Shown here piece by piece: positions 13,831 to 27,204 of a stretch of 64,000 nucleotides of DNA (positions are counted from its first letter, which is position 1; every line of letters starts with the position of its first letter). This DNA is from Acanthornis magna (lineage: Eukaryota > Chordata > Aves > Passeriformes > Acanthizidae). The stretch lies in assembly GCA_036785705.1 (NCBI GenBank), contig JAWUZG010000036.1, positions 9,977,501 to 10,041,500 on the forward strand, written 5' to 3'. The translations under genes and the position numbers were made by a program. The notes under the pieces are model-generated. The model had not been told where the DNA came from, did not search any database, and saw only the letters and a list, made by a program, of their open reading frames with translations.

Positions 13831-14040
13831 TATATAGATATAGATATGTAGATATAGATGATATAGATATAGATATAGATAGAGATAGATATAGAGATAG
13901 ATATAGATATAGATATAGATATATAGATATACATAGATATATATAGCTATAGCTATAGCTATAGCTATAGCTATAGCTATAGCTATAGATATAGATATAT
14001 AGATATAGATATACATAGATATATATATATGCATATATGT
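13831..14040. repeat. Hexanucleotide microsatellite (GATATA)n with ATAGCT core
   Basis: About 210 bp of TATAGA/GATATA-type units with variants. A homogeneous ATAGCT block lies at roughly 13943-13988 (about seven copies). The ATAGCT block is self-complementary and can fold on itself, unlike the flanking GATATA units. The open frame read through it on the minus strand (isoleucine/tyrosine repeats) is an artefact of the repeat. Confidence 0.95.
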
Positions 14041-15641
14041 AACTTTGAAAAGTTTTGCATATTGCTGAGGTCAGTCTATTAAGCTTATTTTTACTTGAAT
14101 AACTTTTAAACTTTTTTTTGTAAACATGGTGTTTACTTCTCTATATTAAAAAAAATCATCTTAATACACTTACTGAACACTTTGTCTTGTTGAATATGCT
14201 ATGTCAGATCTTTCGGGATTCTGATACAAAGACTGATGAAGCTGAAGATGAGATAAAATTCAAAGACATTTGAGATGAGACAATTTTTTTAGCCAGACCT
14301 AATCTTATAGTTATCTTCACTGAAAACTTTTTTCACATATTTGGTAAATCCAAGAAATAATCTACAGCATCTTTAACATTAATCACAATCCCATGTATGT
14401 CCCTTGCTCTCTGGAAGCCCTAGGAACTGTATGAGAAACACCACTCCAGAACTTCATTGCCAAAATAGGCATTCAGGTCCAAATTAGAAATTACAATACA
14501 AGGCTTAAGTAACACCACAGCCACATAAATTTAGACATTATATTAATTGAACTATGTTTTCTAGTCATAAACTTGTATTTTTATAATAATGACTGGTAGT
14601 AATAACTAATTTGTCTTCATGCCTTGTATAAGAGATAGAATCATCATTTGATGAGTATTATCCCACACATGGAGCCTCGTGGAAGGAAAATAGGTAAAGT
14701 CAAGGTTGACACCTTGGCTTCAGGTGATTATGAATTTGTCACAATTCTCTGTAGGCTGTTACAGTGCCTAAACATATTAAAAATATAAATCTTATATTTC
14801 GTTTGCATTTTAACAATTTTAGCTTTCAACAGCTAAAGATCTTTAGTGTGCATTCACCTATCCTTTTGCATTGCAAAACTAAGTACTTTGGAGATACCTT
14901 GGAACATTGAGTGTTAAAATGAGTTGAATTATACTGATACTAAAAACTGGGGAAAATTCATAATTTCAAAATAATTTTACCGTAATATATATTATGATGA
15001 TAAATTATATCACATACATTCTCAGGAGTTAAAAGCAGCTGCTTCAAGTCAAGTTGCACTGCACATAAAATATAGTATGTTTGCATAACAATATAAAATC
15101 TAATACTAATAGCAGTAGCAATTACAGTAATAAATGTTTCCTCAATGACAGTAACAAAGGTTTCCTCATAACATCCTTATTCTGAGATCTTGTTTTTCCA
15201 GGTCAAGAAGTTGTGAAACATCCAGGGAAGGACTTCTGTGCCTAAGCAGGTCTTTAGTGAAACAGAGAAAGTTGAGATTGATGCAAAATTTCACCTCTAC
15301 TGCTCCAGGCTTTTAAGTGTTTCAGGTGCCTATTTGCCTGAATTCCAGTTCCCTGAGGGAATGACCAATATACCCAAAAAGGGTATTCTTAGGGTAGGAG
15401 TGAATAACTGTTCAGTATTGCTGTAGCTGATTAACTGTTCTCTGCAGAGAGCTTCAGCTGGGTAGATATATTCTTTCACATGAAAATTACTCTAAAGAAG
15501 ACCTGGCTGCTGGATTACAGTCAGGACACAAATGTTGAGTTCCTGGTGGTTGTTAGGAACAGATCACCAATTTAAAATATAAAAAATAAACCTGATTATC
15601 TTGACCATTTCTATTTTACAGATTACAGATTGGTTTTGTAA

Positions 15642-15746
15642 ATTTTTTTTTGTTTTTGTTTATTTTTTTTGTTTGGTTTTTTTTGGGGTTTTTTTGTTTG
15701 TTTGTTTGTTTGTTTTGTTTTGTTTTTTTGTTTTTGTTTGTTTGGA
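15642..15746. repeat. T-rich / (TTTG)n low-complexity tract
   Basis: About 105 bp composed almost only of T and G on the plus strand, with short TTTG runs. It could be the reverse of an A-rich retrotransposon tail, but I see no LINE or SINE body next to it. Confidence 0.9.
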
Positions 15747-17083
15747 TATTTCAGTTCTGCTTTAGAGCTCCAAACTTTCCCTTGATCTATTTTTAAAGCC
15801 AAACCCAGAGAGGGAGTGAGGGCTTTGGCTTGGTCTGGTTTTGGCATGATCTAGACACCCAAAAGCTGTCAGACTCCATGGCAAAATTTTACTTCATCCA
15901 GTTTCTGATGCTGGGCCTGGTTGTAAGGCTCAGAGTTGCAGTGCAACCTATGTGATCACATAGCACTTTGAATCCATCAGACCTAAGCTTTTCAGTTAAC
16001 ATTTTACGGAGGGTCACAGTGAAAAGAGATTTACTATATAGCACACTTTTTTGATTTGGAACAGAAAACAATGAGTGTATGTGACTGCCTGAGCTGTCTG
16101 AGATCTTAACACAGCTTATTTTTATTAAAGGATATCTGAAGTTTAAAGTGTGACTGGGAGTACTGTGTTGAAAACAGGTTAAGAACAGCGTGATATGTAT
16201 TAATTAAAAATGAAGTCTGGGTTTAAAATGGAGAGCAGTTGCATCTGGGGGAGTAAGCTGGGAAGAATTCACTAGAGTGAGTTATACCATTCACTTTTAT
16301 TTAACCTTTAGAGTATGCCTTTATTTGTAGAATAAAGTAATAGCTTCTCTCTGCCATGATTGGTTAGAAATCACCATCTGTACTGGAAGAATTTTTAGGG
16401 GGGTCAATTTTGTTTAAGTCTGGTTGGTCTTCTAAATCATTTTGTTAAATCACACATGATTAGATAATGGATATTTTGAAAACAGAATTTATTTTAAGTA
16501 ATCTGTATACTTTATGTTGAAGGCCAGTTACTTATTCAGTTATTAATCAGTAGCCAATCAAAATTAAGTTGTCTAAAGATGATGTATAATTTTAATGTAT
16601 CTGTAAAATATTTATCAAGTCAGAAATGTTTAAATAATTAAATAATAACCATTCTGCTATTTCTTTAGTGATAAAGCAACATTGCTTACAACAGCAGAAA
16701 CCAAGATAAAGGTAGGCAACCTCCTACAGGTGATTTATTAAGTTTTGCAATAATACCATAGCAGATCACTCAAATAATTTGATATCTGTGGCATTTAGTG
16801 TTCCTAGAAAAAGAGAGGTTCAAAAGACTAAATCTATTTTATACATTGGTAGTAGAGATTCCTAGTAACATACATGAGGAGTAGTTTAAAGGTTCTAGTT
16901 AATTATATATCAAAAGAGGGGGGCATTGACATAGCCAGGCACAAGAAATATCCAGAAGATATATATATTTAGTTCGATTTTTTCACTTAGTGGATCCAGT
17001 TCATGGATTGCAATAGGCATATCTTGAAAGAAAGCTTGCCTCAAAATTGAATTTAATACTTCAATGTACACAAAGTAACAGAT

Positions 17084-17128
17084 ACAAGGAATAAAACAAG
17101 CAATAAAACAAGGAATAAAACAAGGAAT
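17084..17128. repeat. 12-bp tandem repeat
   Basis: About 3.7 copies of the unit CAAGGAATAAAA, one with a G-to-C change (CAAGCAATAAAA). On the minus strand it gives a repeated CFIP-type peptide, which is only a consequence of the repeat. Confidence 0.85.
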
Positions 17129-18080
17129 CCCTTTTCTGAAATGCAGTAAATCAATTGTATTGACACTGAAAAACAACAAAAAGGGCAAATGAAGTTTAAT
17201 CACCATTTCAAGCATGAAACTAGATGATTTAATGTCTTTCTTCCCTACTCACCCCCCACATCCCTCCCTCTTTAATTAGTGTCTCTCAAAAGTTTTAGTA
17301 TTTTTTTAGCTAACAAGGAATTCAGACTGGTGTAATGCACTCCTTACAGCTGCACTCCTAACAAAGCGCAGCTATTTTCATACAGAGGATGTGATCAAGT
17401 GATGAACTGTAACTGAACAACTGCTCTACCCACGGACAATCTAAAATGCTTACTGTAGGTGGGTTGTCCACATATCTGTGGAGGCTGAAGCCCATGGGCT
17501 ACCTTCAGTGTAGATGACTCAGTCTGAAAAAAGGCGCTTGTTTCCTCAAAATACAACATCTTGCAAAGATATATGCATTGATTTACCTGACCAAGCATGC
17601 AGGTATGTTGTGGGAAAAGAGTGTTTTCTCCTTGATATGGAATTTATGCTGCTACATGCCCAAGCGAAAAAACCAAAAAAGATAAAATTACCTCTAATTG
17701 GATTCACTTTAGGTCACCATTTGCCTGTTTACTGGAAATGCTGGTGCATGTGAGGAGCTATTCAAAACTCAAAACTACTGCTGAGTAAAATAAATTTTAC
17801 TGTCCCAGAAATAGGAATAAAACAAAACAAAACAACCAGTGTCTGCAGTCGTTCCTGTAAAATAGTAGCTAAACATTGTGAAGTTGTCCTGCATCTAGAA
17901 CCGGGCTAGCTTCAGCCATGCTGATTTCAGTATGCACACAGAGTGCTTGCTAACTATTTGCCCTCAAAAAGGACTAACTAATGTAAATGCAAGCAAATTT
18001 CTCCTTACTGAGTTAAAAGGTAAGCAAATAGATTCTCCTCAGAGGAACAAATTGGATCAGAGGCTCTAGTAGCAGTGAAT

Positions 18081-18413
18081 TTGAAAGGGGGAATTTTATC
18101 AGCATTTACAAAAACCTGAAAGGAGGATACAAAGAAGACCGGCCAGGCTCTTTTCAGTGTTATTCTGTGTAAGGACAAGAGGCAACAAGCACAGACACAG
18201 GAGGTTTCCTCTGAACATCAGGAAATATCTTTTGCTGTGAGGGTGACCAAGTGCTGGAGGAGGTTACTCAGAAAGGTCATGAAATCTCCAGCCATGAAGA
18301 TCTTCAAAAACTGTGTGGACTCAGTCCTCAGTAACATTCTAGGGTAGTCTAAGGTTGGATCAGATGGTGTTGAGAGGTCCCTTCCAAACTCAACAATTCT
18401 GTAATTCTGTGAG
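18081..18413 (+). mobile_element. CR1 LINE 3' end, 5'-truncated
   Basis: The segment matches the 3' part and 3' UTR of chicken-repeat-1 LINEs as remembered: a CTGTGAGGGTGACCAAG-type motif, then GGTTGGATCAGATGG, then AGAGGTCCCTTCCAA. It ends in the CR1 hallmark of short terminal octamer repeats, here two ATTCTGTR units at about 18397-18412. CR1 copies are normally 5'-truncated, and this one keeps roughly 330 bp with no RT domain. The many substitutions indicate an old insertion. This element is one of the main reasons to call the host a bird. Confidence 0.9.
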
Positions 18414-20013
18414 TGTTAGTATCAAACTTCACTCCCTCCTGTAATGAAATGTCCTAGAGCCTCATGTAAGCAGTATCCATAGACATTGCTCCTTTATTTC
18501 TAAAAATATGTCAGTAGGATATCAGGGTGGCACCAGCTCTTGACTGTTCTACTCATAACACACACGATCTTGTATTTGTGTCCCAAGTAAGAAAGCAACA
18601 AAATAATAATTTCTACCAACTTTATGCTTAATAAGGGAATTCACTGCTAGAGTTCTTCAATAACACGCAGTTATAGACTGAATTTATCTCATCTGAACCA
18701 CCTACATAGATCCAAAACTGTGAAGTGAAACACTGGGGACTGGATGTCTGATTGAAGAGAGGTCTCACTGGAACAATCCATATCAACTCATAGAAAAACA
18801 ATATTAGGATAGCAAATGTAATTTCATTAGTGAAAAAATATGAACTTTGTGCTTTTACTGCAAGTTTTAAATTCATACATAAATGAATGCATATTTGTCA
18901 CCTTATCACAGTCAAGAAGAATATATAATCATAATTTGGGGTGAGGAGCAATAGGTTTAGCAGGAATTCCTTTTTATTCCCTGCTATAAATTTGAAAAGA
19001 TCACAGGCAAAGTTTTGGGGGCAGGGAAGAGGAAAAGTTTTAGCTTTAATTAGAGCCAGATCACCCATTGCTGTACAGTTTACTGCAATAGTATTTAACC
19101 TGGATAACCCTTGTTAAGGCTTACATCTGGTTTCCTAAGGAGGTCCAGGTAAAGGGGGAACATTGTACTGCAACTTAGCATTTTGAACAGAGACTTAGTA
19201 GTCGGTCTCTTTCACATTTCAAAAAAATTTATTTAAGGAGAAAGTATATTATACTGATAAACTCCAAAATAACCTAGCTAGCATAGTAGCAGACAAAAAC
19301 ATCATATATAAAAGGGAAATATAAGCACAGATACATACAGATACTCTCCCTATAGCAATTCTTATTTTACTGATTTTGTGTATGGTCCCAAACACACCAA
19401 ACCCCACAGCCTCCAACAGTGTGGTATCCTGGATTTTTATGGTGTATCACTATACTTAATTTTTCTGGAAAGAAGGAAGAAGCTGTAAGCACTATGTAAT
19501 CCACAGTCCTCTGCTCTGTGCAAAGGTCTCCCTATAGTCCTGCTGGTCTAGCTGTAAAGAGCATAGACCGAAGTTTTCTATCCTAGACTAATTTTTTCAA
19601 CTGGTTGCTGTTCCTATCTTTTGTACACCAGCATGAAAGAAATGAAGAAATATCATGTTTCTATAACGAAGCTTGCACCTTGAGATGATCCACACTTGTC
19701 TTCAACATGGTTCTCCAGTTACAGCTCCAGCTATAGTGTGCTGCCATGAAATCCGTTATATAAACCACTTTAAATCTAGAAAGTGACTCTACAGAGTTGC
19801 AACAGCTGTCAAGCCACTGCGTTTGTGAAAGGACAGGTTCCAGAAAAAAAGCAAACTCCAAATGTATCTTTTCTCAAAAGTCATATCCTGCACTGGCATT
19901 GCAGAGATTAATGATTAGGCTAATAACTATGGGACACCACCACCCAGGGTGGCAAATTCTCAGTATTAAAAAAGTTATCCAACAAAAACAATGCACTTGG
20001 TGATTTTCTGGGT

Positions 20014-20067
20014 AGTTTTTTTTTGTTTGTTTGTTTTTTTTGGGCTTTTTTGGTTTTTTTTTTTTTT
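20014..20067. repeat. T-rich low-complexity tract
   Basis: Runs of T broken by G (TTTG units, GGGC, GG) on the plus strand. No attached retrotransposon body is visible. Confidence 0.85.
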
Positions 20068-21490
20068 CACAGAACATGTGAATACCACTTTTCAAGATAC
20101 TATTTTCCAATGCCAGTCCTTTTAAATAAGCAATCTATATTTGTGTAGCTGTTGGGTGTGTTTGAGTGATATGATCTTGCCAAGTAGGGAGTGGAGTGCC
20201 TTGTATAGAATAAACTTTATATTACTTAATATATAAAGATGAAGCATAATCTGTCATTTGCCTGTGGTGACTCATGTTAATTACTTTATTAAACTTTGAT
20301 AACAGCATTTTTTCCTCCCCTCTGTCTCATCTCATCTTTCCCTGCACTACCCCCAGGCTTCAGCGGTCTTTACCAGCCTTCTGGTAATATTCTGTTTTGT
20401 ACAGTGCCAGTAATGCTGTCTATCATCTCAGGTCTCTGCTTCCTGGAATCATTAATACTGTGCTTTGGAAATTATTTGAGGCAGAAGGCTCCACAATTGT
20501 ACTTACTGGTTCAGCCTGGTTCCCTGAAATTAGGTTTAGTGCATTTTCAAAAGGAGAATTTTGCAGATAGGAGCCCAAATGGATTTTCAACTAGGCTTCA
20601 ACCTTTCTGAAACCTATGGATGCTGAATAGTCTTTTACTAGTTGCCATGCCAACTGACACCAGAGAAACACTCTGCTGTGTGTTCATCCCCTAGAAAGCT
20701 TCACCAGATGTCTTCAACAAATTGTCATGAAAAGACTTGGGTCTGTCAGTCTTGTTAGGAGATAAAAATCAGACTGAAATGTCCCTGCCTCCACTTCTGA
20801 TAAAACCAACCCATAAAATATGTAGACCTGCAGTACTCTCATGGAAAACCAGCAAAATCTCTCACCCCCCAACCTAACTCCCCCTCACTTCCTGTAGCAA
20901 GATTTTTAAAATATTTATGTTCTTATTTCTACATGAAGCACAAGGCCATTATGCTTTGCAGCTGACATCGTCTGGCAGGGCAAAGCTAGAAGCATCTGGT
21001 TGGCAGCAAAGAAAGAGAACAAGTTGATAAATTATTGATTTACATAAATCAACACCCTTTAAATATTGGTCTTTTGAAGAAAAAAAACACTTTTTAATGT
21101 CAGCTAGAAAAGTGTTAAGATGATAAACACCTTATCAAGTGCTTTGAGATTTTTTCTGTCCTTACTTCAGACAGCAAATATATCTTTGCAATATACTGTC
21201 CTTCTCTGATGGGGCAGTGCAGAAGCACAAAAATATTTGGGTTTTTTTTCCTAGTGATCTAGTCCATAGCTTTTTTTTTTATTCAAAATTTTAATATCAT
21301 GTCTTTACAAGGAATAACACTGTATTTAAACACTTCAAAAAACGTAGAAAATTAGGTTTAAGGCTTAATGATGTTTCAAAGGTGTGTGCCACTCAGGATG
21401 ACCTGAAGAAAAAAACCAGGAAGAAACAGCAGAAGCTGTAAGTGCACAGCACCCCGAGAGAACTGTTCACTTCTTTTATTGCATACATAG

Positions 21491-21542
21491 ATATATATGT
21501 GTGTGTGTGTATATATATACACACACACACACACATATATAT
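21491..21542. repeat. Palindromic AT/GT/AT/AC/AT dinucleotide repeat
   Basis: Successive blocks are AT (21491-21498), GT (21499-21510), AT (21511-21518), AC (21519-21534) and AT (21535-21542). The GT and AC blocks are complementary around the central AT block, so the whole unit is a near-perfect inverted repeat able to form a hairpin or cruciform. Confidence 0.95.
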
Positions 21543-22309
21543 GCACCTTTTGAGCACTGAGAATACTGAATGAAACGCAGGAGAGCATGATTTATGTGAA
21601 TAATCTACAGTGAATTTCTAGAAGATAAGGTATCACAAAATACTTCATTCTGTTTTTCAATGATTGTCAAATTGTCTTCATAGGATACTAAAGAGAATCT
21701 TAATTAGGAACTATACCATCATTCAGTATACATAAATGCATAGTTCATATGTATCATACATTTCTACATTGAAAAGAAAAGTGCTTTATTTAATGTAGTT
21801 CAATTAACTTTTAAAAGTAAAAGAATATCAATTTCCTATTTTATATGTTTGCTTTTCCCCAAGTGGTATTTTTCATACTAGTCTGTTGTGCATGAAACTT
21901 CTCCTAACACTATTTAGTATTTTTGTATTACATTACTTGCATATACTCAGTACAAACATAAGTCATCCAACAACCCTCAGTTCATCATTCAATTATATTC
22001 TTCTACAAAGATAATGCTTAGAAATGCCAGTGTAGCCCAAAGCATCAAAGTATATTCTTACATGCAAAGTTCTCCTTTTGAAAAGGCACTTTATTTTCAA
22101 ACTGTTCAGGGAACAGGGCTGAACCAGGAGGTAAATTTTGGAGTCTTCTCTCTCCTCTAGGCATTCACAGAAAAGCACTGATGTGAAAGCTCGGTCTTGG
22201 CTGTTATGAAAATGTGGAAACTGCCATGTGAACCCGTTCCTTCTTCAATCGTTTCATCACAGCTTCTTCTGGGCGGAGGAAGGTCTGTTGCTGCTGTCCT
22301 TCTAACATG

Positions 22310-22940
22310 AACACATTCCAGTTGGAAAAGATGTTAGGAGGCTTGCTATCCAAGCTTCTACCAACAGTTCTGCCTGAGAGCCACCACAGAGAAGATTGAA
22401 CCACATTGCTCAGGGCTTTCCCAAGCTTGGTGTTCAAAACTTCTGAGGATACAGAGCACATGACTCTGTGGGAAACCTGCTCCACTCTGGGATGTCTCCA
22501 TGAGGAAAAGGGTTTCCCTTTATCTCCAGTCTGAACTTGTCATGTTTTAATGTATACTGCTGTTTCTCGTATAGGATGCCATCAGGTTGTCAAGAGCCTG
22601 AACCTGTGTACCCATCATGCAGATCATAGGCAGAAGGATACTCTGAGGTGTCCTCAAAGCCTTCCCTTCTCCAGGCTGTGGCAGCCCTGTCCCTCCGGGT
22701 CGCTTCAGTGTGCCAATGCTCTGGGCCCTGAGCATCCAGAAGAGCCTCTGCCGATCTCACACCAGTCTAGTAATGTCTCTCCTGAATTGCGGACCCTAAA
22801 TCAGAGGAGGCAGTATCTAGGTGTGGTCCAAAATGTGCCAGGTCAAGGTAAGTCATCACATCCCTCCACCTGGCTGTGCTCCTACTCCTACAGCGTTGGA
22901 TGCTGCTGCCAGTGTGTAGCCCTCACCATTGCCTTGGCCC
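22310..22940 (-). mobile_element. CR1 LINE 3' region, antisense, degraded
   Basis: The plus strand resembles the reverse complement of the CR1 3' region. Recognisable stretches include TTGCTCAGGGCTTTCC (about 22407), a GTGGGAAACCTGCTCCA segment, CTTCCCTTCTCCAGGCTG and CTAGGTGTGGTCCAAAA. The terminal octamers expected near 22310 are too decayed to see, so that edge is approximate. The far edge may extend to about 23120, where similarity fades. No intact ORF2 domain is included. Open frames of 83-143 codons on both strands in this interval come from the GC-rich repeat and are not genes. An AAG|GTAAGT sequence near 22847-22855 looks like a splice donor but lies inside the repeat. Confidence 0.75.
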
Positions 22941-25900
22941 CTGAGTTCCCGGGGACAGGGCTTGGCATTTCTCCATGCTGAAGTGCAGAAGGCCCTTTCC
23001 CTCAGCATGACCCTGCTCCTATGGATGACAGCTCTGCTCTCCAGAGCATCACCTGGTACCCTTAGTTTGGTGCTGCCTGCCAGCCTAAGGAGCAAGTGTT
23101 GCTTTACCCCCTTTTTGTTGTGGAAAATCTTATTAAGTGTGATAGATCTCGGGACTGACACATGGTTCTCCACTTTTTAACCATTTCCACATAAAGTATG
23201 ACCTGTTAACCACCTGGAAAAAAAAAAAATCAGTCACAGTGCAAAACCTGCCTCCTTTCTAAACGAGAAATCAAACTCAAAAACTCTATCCAGAGTTTCT
23301 GCAGAAAGCAGAAACAGTTTAGAAGCAGAAAAATTGTCACTATAATATGGATAATAGTTCACCATTTTTTGTGAGAGATATTCATATACTCCCAACAAAT
23401 CTCAGCCACAAACTCCAAAATAAGGAATCTACACATTCTTATGAGAAGGAATTAAAGCACATGACTTCCATAAACTGAGGTTTCTATTTCTGAAAATGTG
23501 CTGTCAATTAACTGTTTTTTCTTCACTGTTTAAGAACTAAAAAACTATTGGAAAGGTACCCCTTCCAAAACTGTTTTTTAAAGCTCACAGCTCTGGAAAT
23601 TGCATTGAAGTATATTATGATACTACCTACTTCAGCAAAAATAAACTATTTAGGTATGAATAAATAAGTAAAAATTTACTATATTGTACTAAAACATATA
23701 TGTGCTCTAACGTATTTTCTGTGTGAAGTTGTTTAGTTGTCTCATAATATTTATATTAGTCTACCAACCAATATTTTTCTACTGGCAACCATTGTGAAGA
23801 GTATTGATACTTTAAATTCTTTGTGACTCCCCTTCATCTCAGTTAACTTTTTTTTGTTCACAATAGAGATCTGTGCCAGAATTTAGGGACATCCCCATGA
23901 CATTCCTGCAGAGATCTGTGGTACTGTTTCACCAAACAAGAAGAATTCACAAATATAATTATAAACAGCAAATGAAAGACCTAATTCTTGAGAAAAGACC
24001 TGAAATTTGGGCAAGGTGCTTTTCAAGGAATATAAAGGAGACAAGAGCAAGAGTAACCTCACCTGAGAAATAATGAAAAAAGCCATCAGGAAGACATACT
24101 AATATGAAAGAGAAAGTTGCTAACGTGGACATGCCATTGCCTCAGAGTGGTTTTCTGATTCTACAACTCAAAATGTGGAAAAAGAGTAGCAGAAACAAAT
24201 AAACTAAAAGACCAAATCTTCCAGTCTTTGTGGAAGGCACCATTATGTTTATGTCTTACAAAAGCTTATGTTTAACCCCATCAGAGTAACAAAGTTCATT
24301 AGAGTGACCAGGATTCTTTGATGAAAGCTTCTTTACAGCAAAAGAGCAGTCTTTATTTGCCTCTGCTTGATCTTTCAACAGTGTGAGACAATTGCTGCTT
24401 TGTGATGCCTCCAGTTCAGTATTCAAACACCAGCTATGCCTTTACCAAACTGTTGTCCTGCAAGCTGTGAAGACCTCTGATTGCTTGAGCACTTCACTAA
24501 CTTTATATCTTAATCTCTTCTCAGACGTGATCATCACACAAATATCCTTGAATAGTTTGGGGGTCAATCACTTGAAGCTAGGGAAAGATCAGCTGAATGG
24601 ACAGGATGACAACTTCATACACGCAGAAGTGTGGAAGAGATGCCCTAAAGTCAATCTTTAAAGAAAAAGAGACTGTTCCAGTCTCAGAAATGAAAATTGA
24701 AGAGTCCTTGAACATGGTAATCAACCAATGATGGGATTACTCGAGAAAAATCTCTCTTAAAATCTTGGCGGGCACACCGTCTTCTATATCAGACACTTGA
24801 AGATAGTGCATGATTTGTGATGCAATCTAGAAATAAGGGAGGGAAAGGGTTTCTTACAGAGTATTTGTTTATATACTGACTGATATATTTGAAGAAGAGC
24901 TCATGTTTTTCCACTTGTCAGTTTTGGTGTGTACTTCAAGAACTTAACTAAACTGAGTTGCAATTGTATTGGCTATTAGATATTTTGATAAAACTCTACC
25001 ATTAGCATTAACATATGGAAACCTCTGTAGAAAGTTGTGTCACAAAGGTTGAGTTCCCTGGGATACAAAATATTTAAAACTGTGCCATTTGTATTTGGTG
25101 TTATCCAAGAACATCATTAGTTTCTATTGCTTCTTTCTCTTGTATGCAGAGGTATCCAGACACAGAAAACACAGAATCCTTCTGTTAAAACATTTTACAT
25201 GAAGAAAAGTTTAACCAGAGAAACTACTTTCAAGGGCAATGGCCTCCTGCTCAAGATCAGGTGCATGAGGAAGGTCCACTGTGTTGCAGAACTACAAAAT
25301 GGCCCAGGACTGGCTAGGAGGACATACCTACTCAGCAGTTAAACAGCTTCACAACAGTCTGCACAAGCACGATTTGAGGGGACTGAGATTTCTGGGAGAT
25401 GGGGACATGACGCTGCTCTTCTTGAACAGTATGCATTTCTCACATCTTTTCTCTGAGATGTATCAGATGTATCAGGCTGCTGCTGAGGTTCCTTTTTCTT
25501 CAGAATTAAGGTGTCATGAAGAATATTTATATGGCATTTATTCTTAAAGCAACAGGACAGTTCTCTGCTGGTTAATCATTTAAATTTAGCATTCTGAGAC
25601 CCATTAGAAACATGCATGCATAAGTGTAAGACTTGGTTTATCATTATAATGTATTTATATATAAGCAGTAATTTTAGTACTTTAAACAATAGAATACCTA
25701 TGTTTTTCAGGGTTTTAATTTCTTCAGTTTTAAGAAGTTACAGTGTCAAACCTGCAAACAAGACAATACCACCTATGCTGCCCTCCAGACATTCCTGCTG
25801 GGCATTCTGAAATCAGACATGTTATTTGTATCACCCAAAGAAAGTTTCTTGTGCTGGACTCTGAGCATATAGCTGGCATCTAATAGTATTTGCTGACTTT

Positions 25901-27204
25901 TTTTTCTGAACTGGATGAACGTCTAATGTCAATTACACCACTCACTGAAGTTATTTCAATTCCATATGCATTTGAGAAAAATTACACAATTTATGATATA
26001 ATAGGTACTATGGAGGTAGCATTGCACCTTTTCTAGGAAATTTCCAAACCTTAGCTCTTCTTTCCCACAAAGAAGGAAGAAACTTGCATTAAAAACTAGG
26101 CAGTACTATTTTCCTTCTAGAAAAATTATATGGCATAAGCAAAAAGCATATATAAAAAACCTCCATGATTTGAGTTCTACCAAAGATGGTTGTGATGAAG
26201 GAGTCTTTGGCAGTGTCATGGATACAGGGTTTTTGCTTGTTTGTCTTTCAAAAGGTCTAGTTGTTTATTGTTCATATTCATGCTAAGTAAAATCTGCATT
26301 TTCCTAATCATACTGAAGGTGTTATAGACCATGAAAATGATGTGCACTTTCAGTCCAAGGAACCACTTAAGCCAGTAACTTTTGCCTAGGTTTACCTAGG
26401 AAAAATGTAAGAGTCCACATACGCATTTTGCCTACGTAGCTTCCAAAAATACATGGCTTATGGATAGGTTCAGGTGATGTAATCTTTCCACAGCTTTGTC
26501 TTCCATTGCTCATCACTGCTCCTACATTCCTCTGAAATTACACAGACCTTCAGCATCCATAATAGCTGTAAGCAAAGAGCTCCAATACACTGTACTGGAA
26601 AGTCAGAAGGTTGGCATGAGTGATATTGTCTTGTTGAACTGCTTTTACACTGTAACTTCTTAAATATGAAGAAATTGAGAACCTGAAAAAACGTGATAAT
26701 TTGTCCTGATCTTGTAGTTTGTTAAACTAATTAGAGGCCCTTCACATTTTACAATAAAGACTACTAATAAACCCAATACTGACTTTTCATTTGCCTCATA
26801 ATTCTGTGAACCAAAATGAATGTTAAATTTAATTTTCCAAATTATTTTTTCATTTGCTGACCAGTCTATACCCTGACACAGGTTTCCAAGAAAAAAATAA
26901 CATGTATCTTTTCAGTTGGTATGGAAAGAAACAGTTTAAGTGGCCTGTTGTACTCAGATCCTTATCTAAAATTTTAAAGAACTGAAACTCTACATTTGAC
27001 AGGTGAAACCATCTCAATGAGTGCCAGAGCATTCATCTTAGAGAGAAGAGGCAGTGATACAACATTACAGATGGGGCAGTCACCTTGTTTTTAATTTTCG
27101 AGGTTTCTTTAAAAGGAAGGTCATATAGTTTCCAGCTTATTTGAGGCTGAGGATAATGCAGCAATCTTTCCATCACTGATGATAATGTGCCTGTCCACAC
27201 CTAC
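22941..27204. other. Unique AT-rich noncoding DNA, no gene seen
   Basis: No exon, RNA gene or clear transposon. The first 200 bp may be a decayed extension of the neighbouring CR1. Short open frames near 23.9, 24.4 and 25.1-25.8 kb have no recognisable domains. Confidence 0.55.

Larger units (their letters stand above)
14041..18080. other. Unique AT-rich noncoding DNA with T/G tract
   Basis: No exon or transposon recognised. It contains the T/G-rich tract at 15642-15746 and a 12-bp tandem repeat at 17084-17128, annotated separately. Open frames of 60-100 codons here have no recognisable domain. Confidence 0.55.
18414..22309. other. Unique noncoding DNA, no gene seen
   Basis: No exon recognised. 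It holds a T-rich tract at about 20014-20067 and the palindromic dinucleotide repeat at 21491-21542. A 104-codon open frame at 20296-20610 is hydrophobic in its first half, but it shows no domain and lies in ordinary AT-rich sequence, so I do not call it a gene. Confidence 0.55.

Noticed and set aside
13804..14034. 76-codon Ile/Tyr-rich minus-strand open frame
   Set aside because: Product of the GATATA/ATAGCT microsatellite.
22550..23180. Overlapping open frames of 83-143 codons on both strands
   Set aside because: Most of the interval is antisense CR1 3' sequence, which is noncoding in this orientation, and the rest shows no domain.
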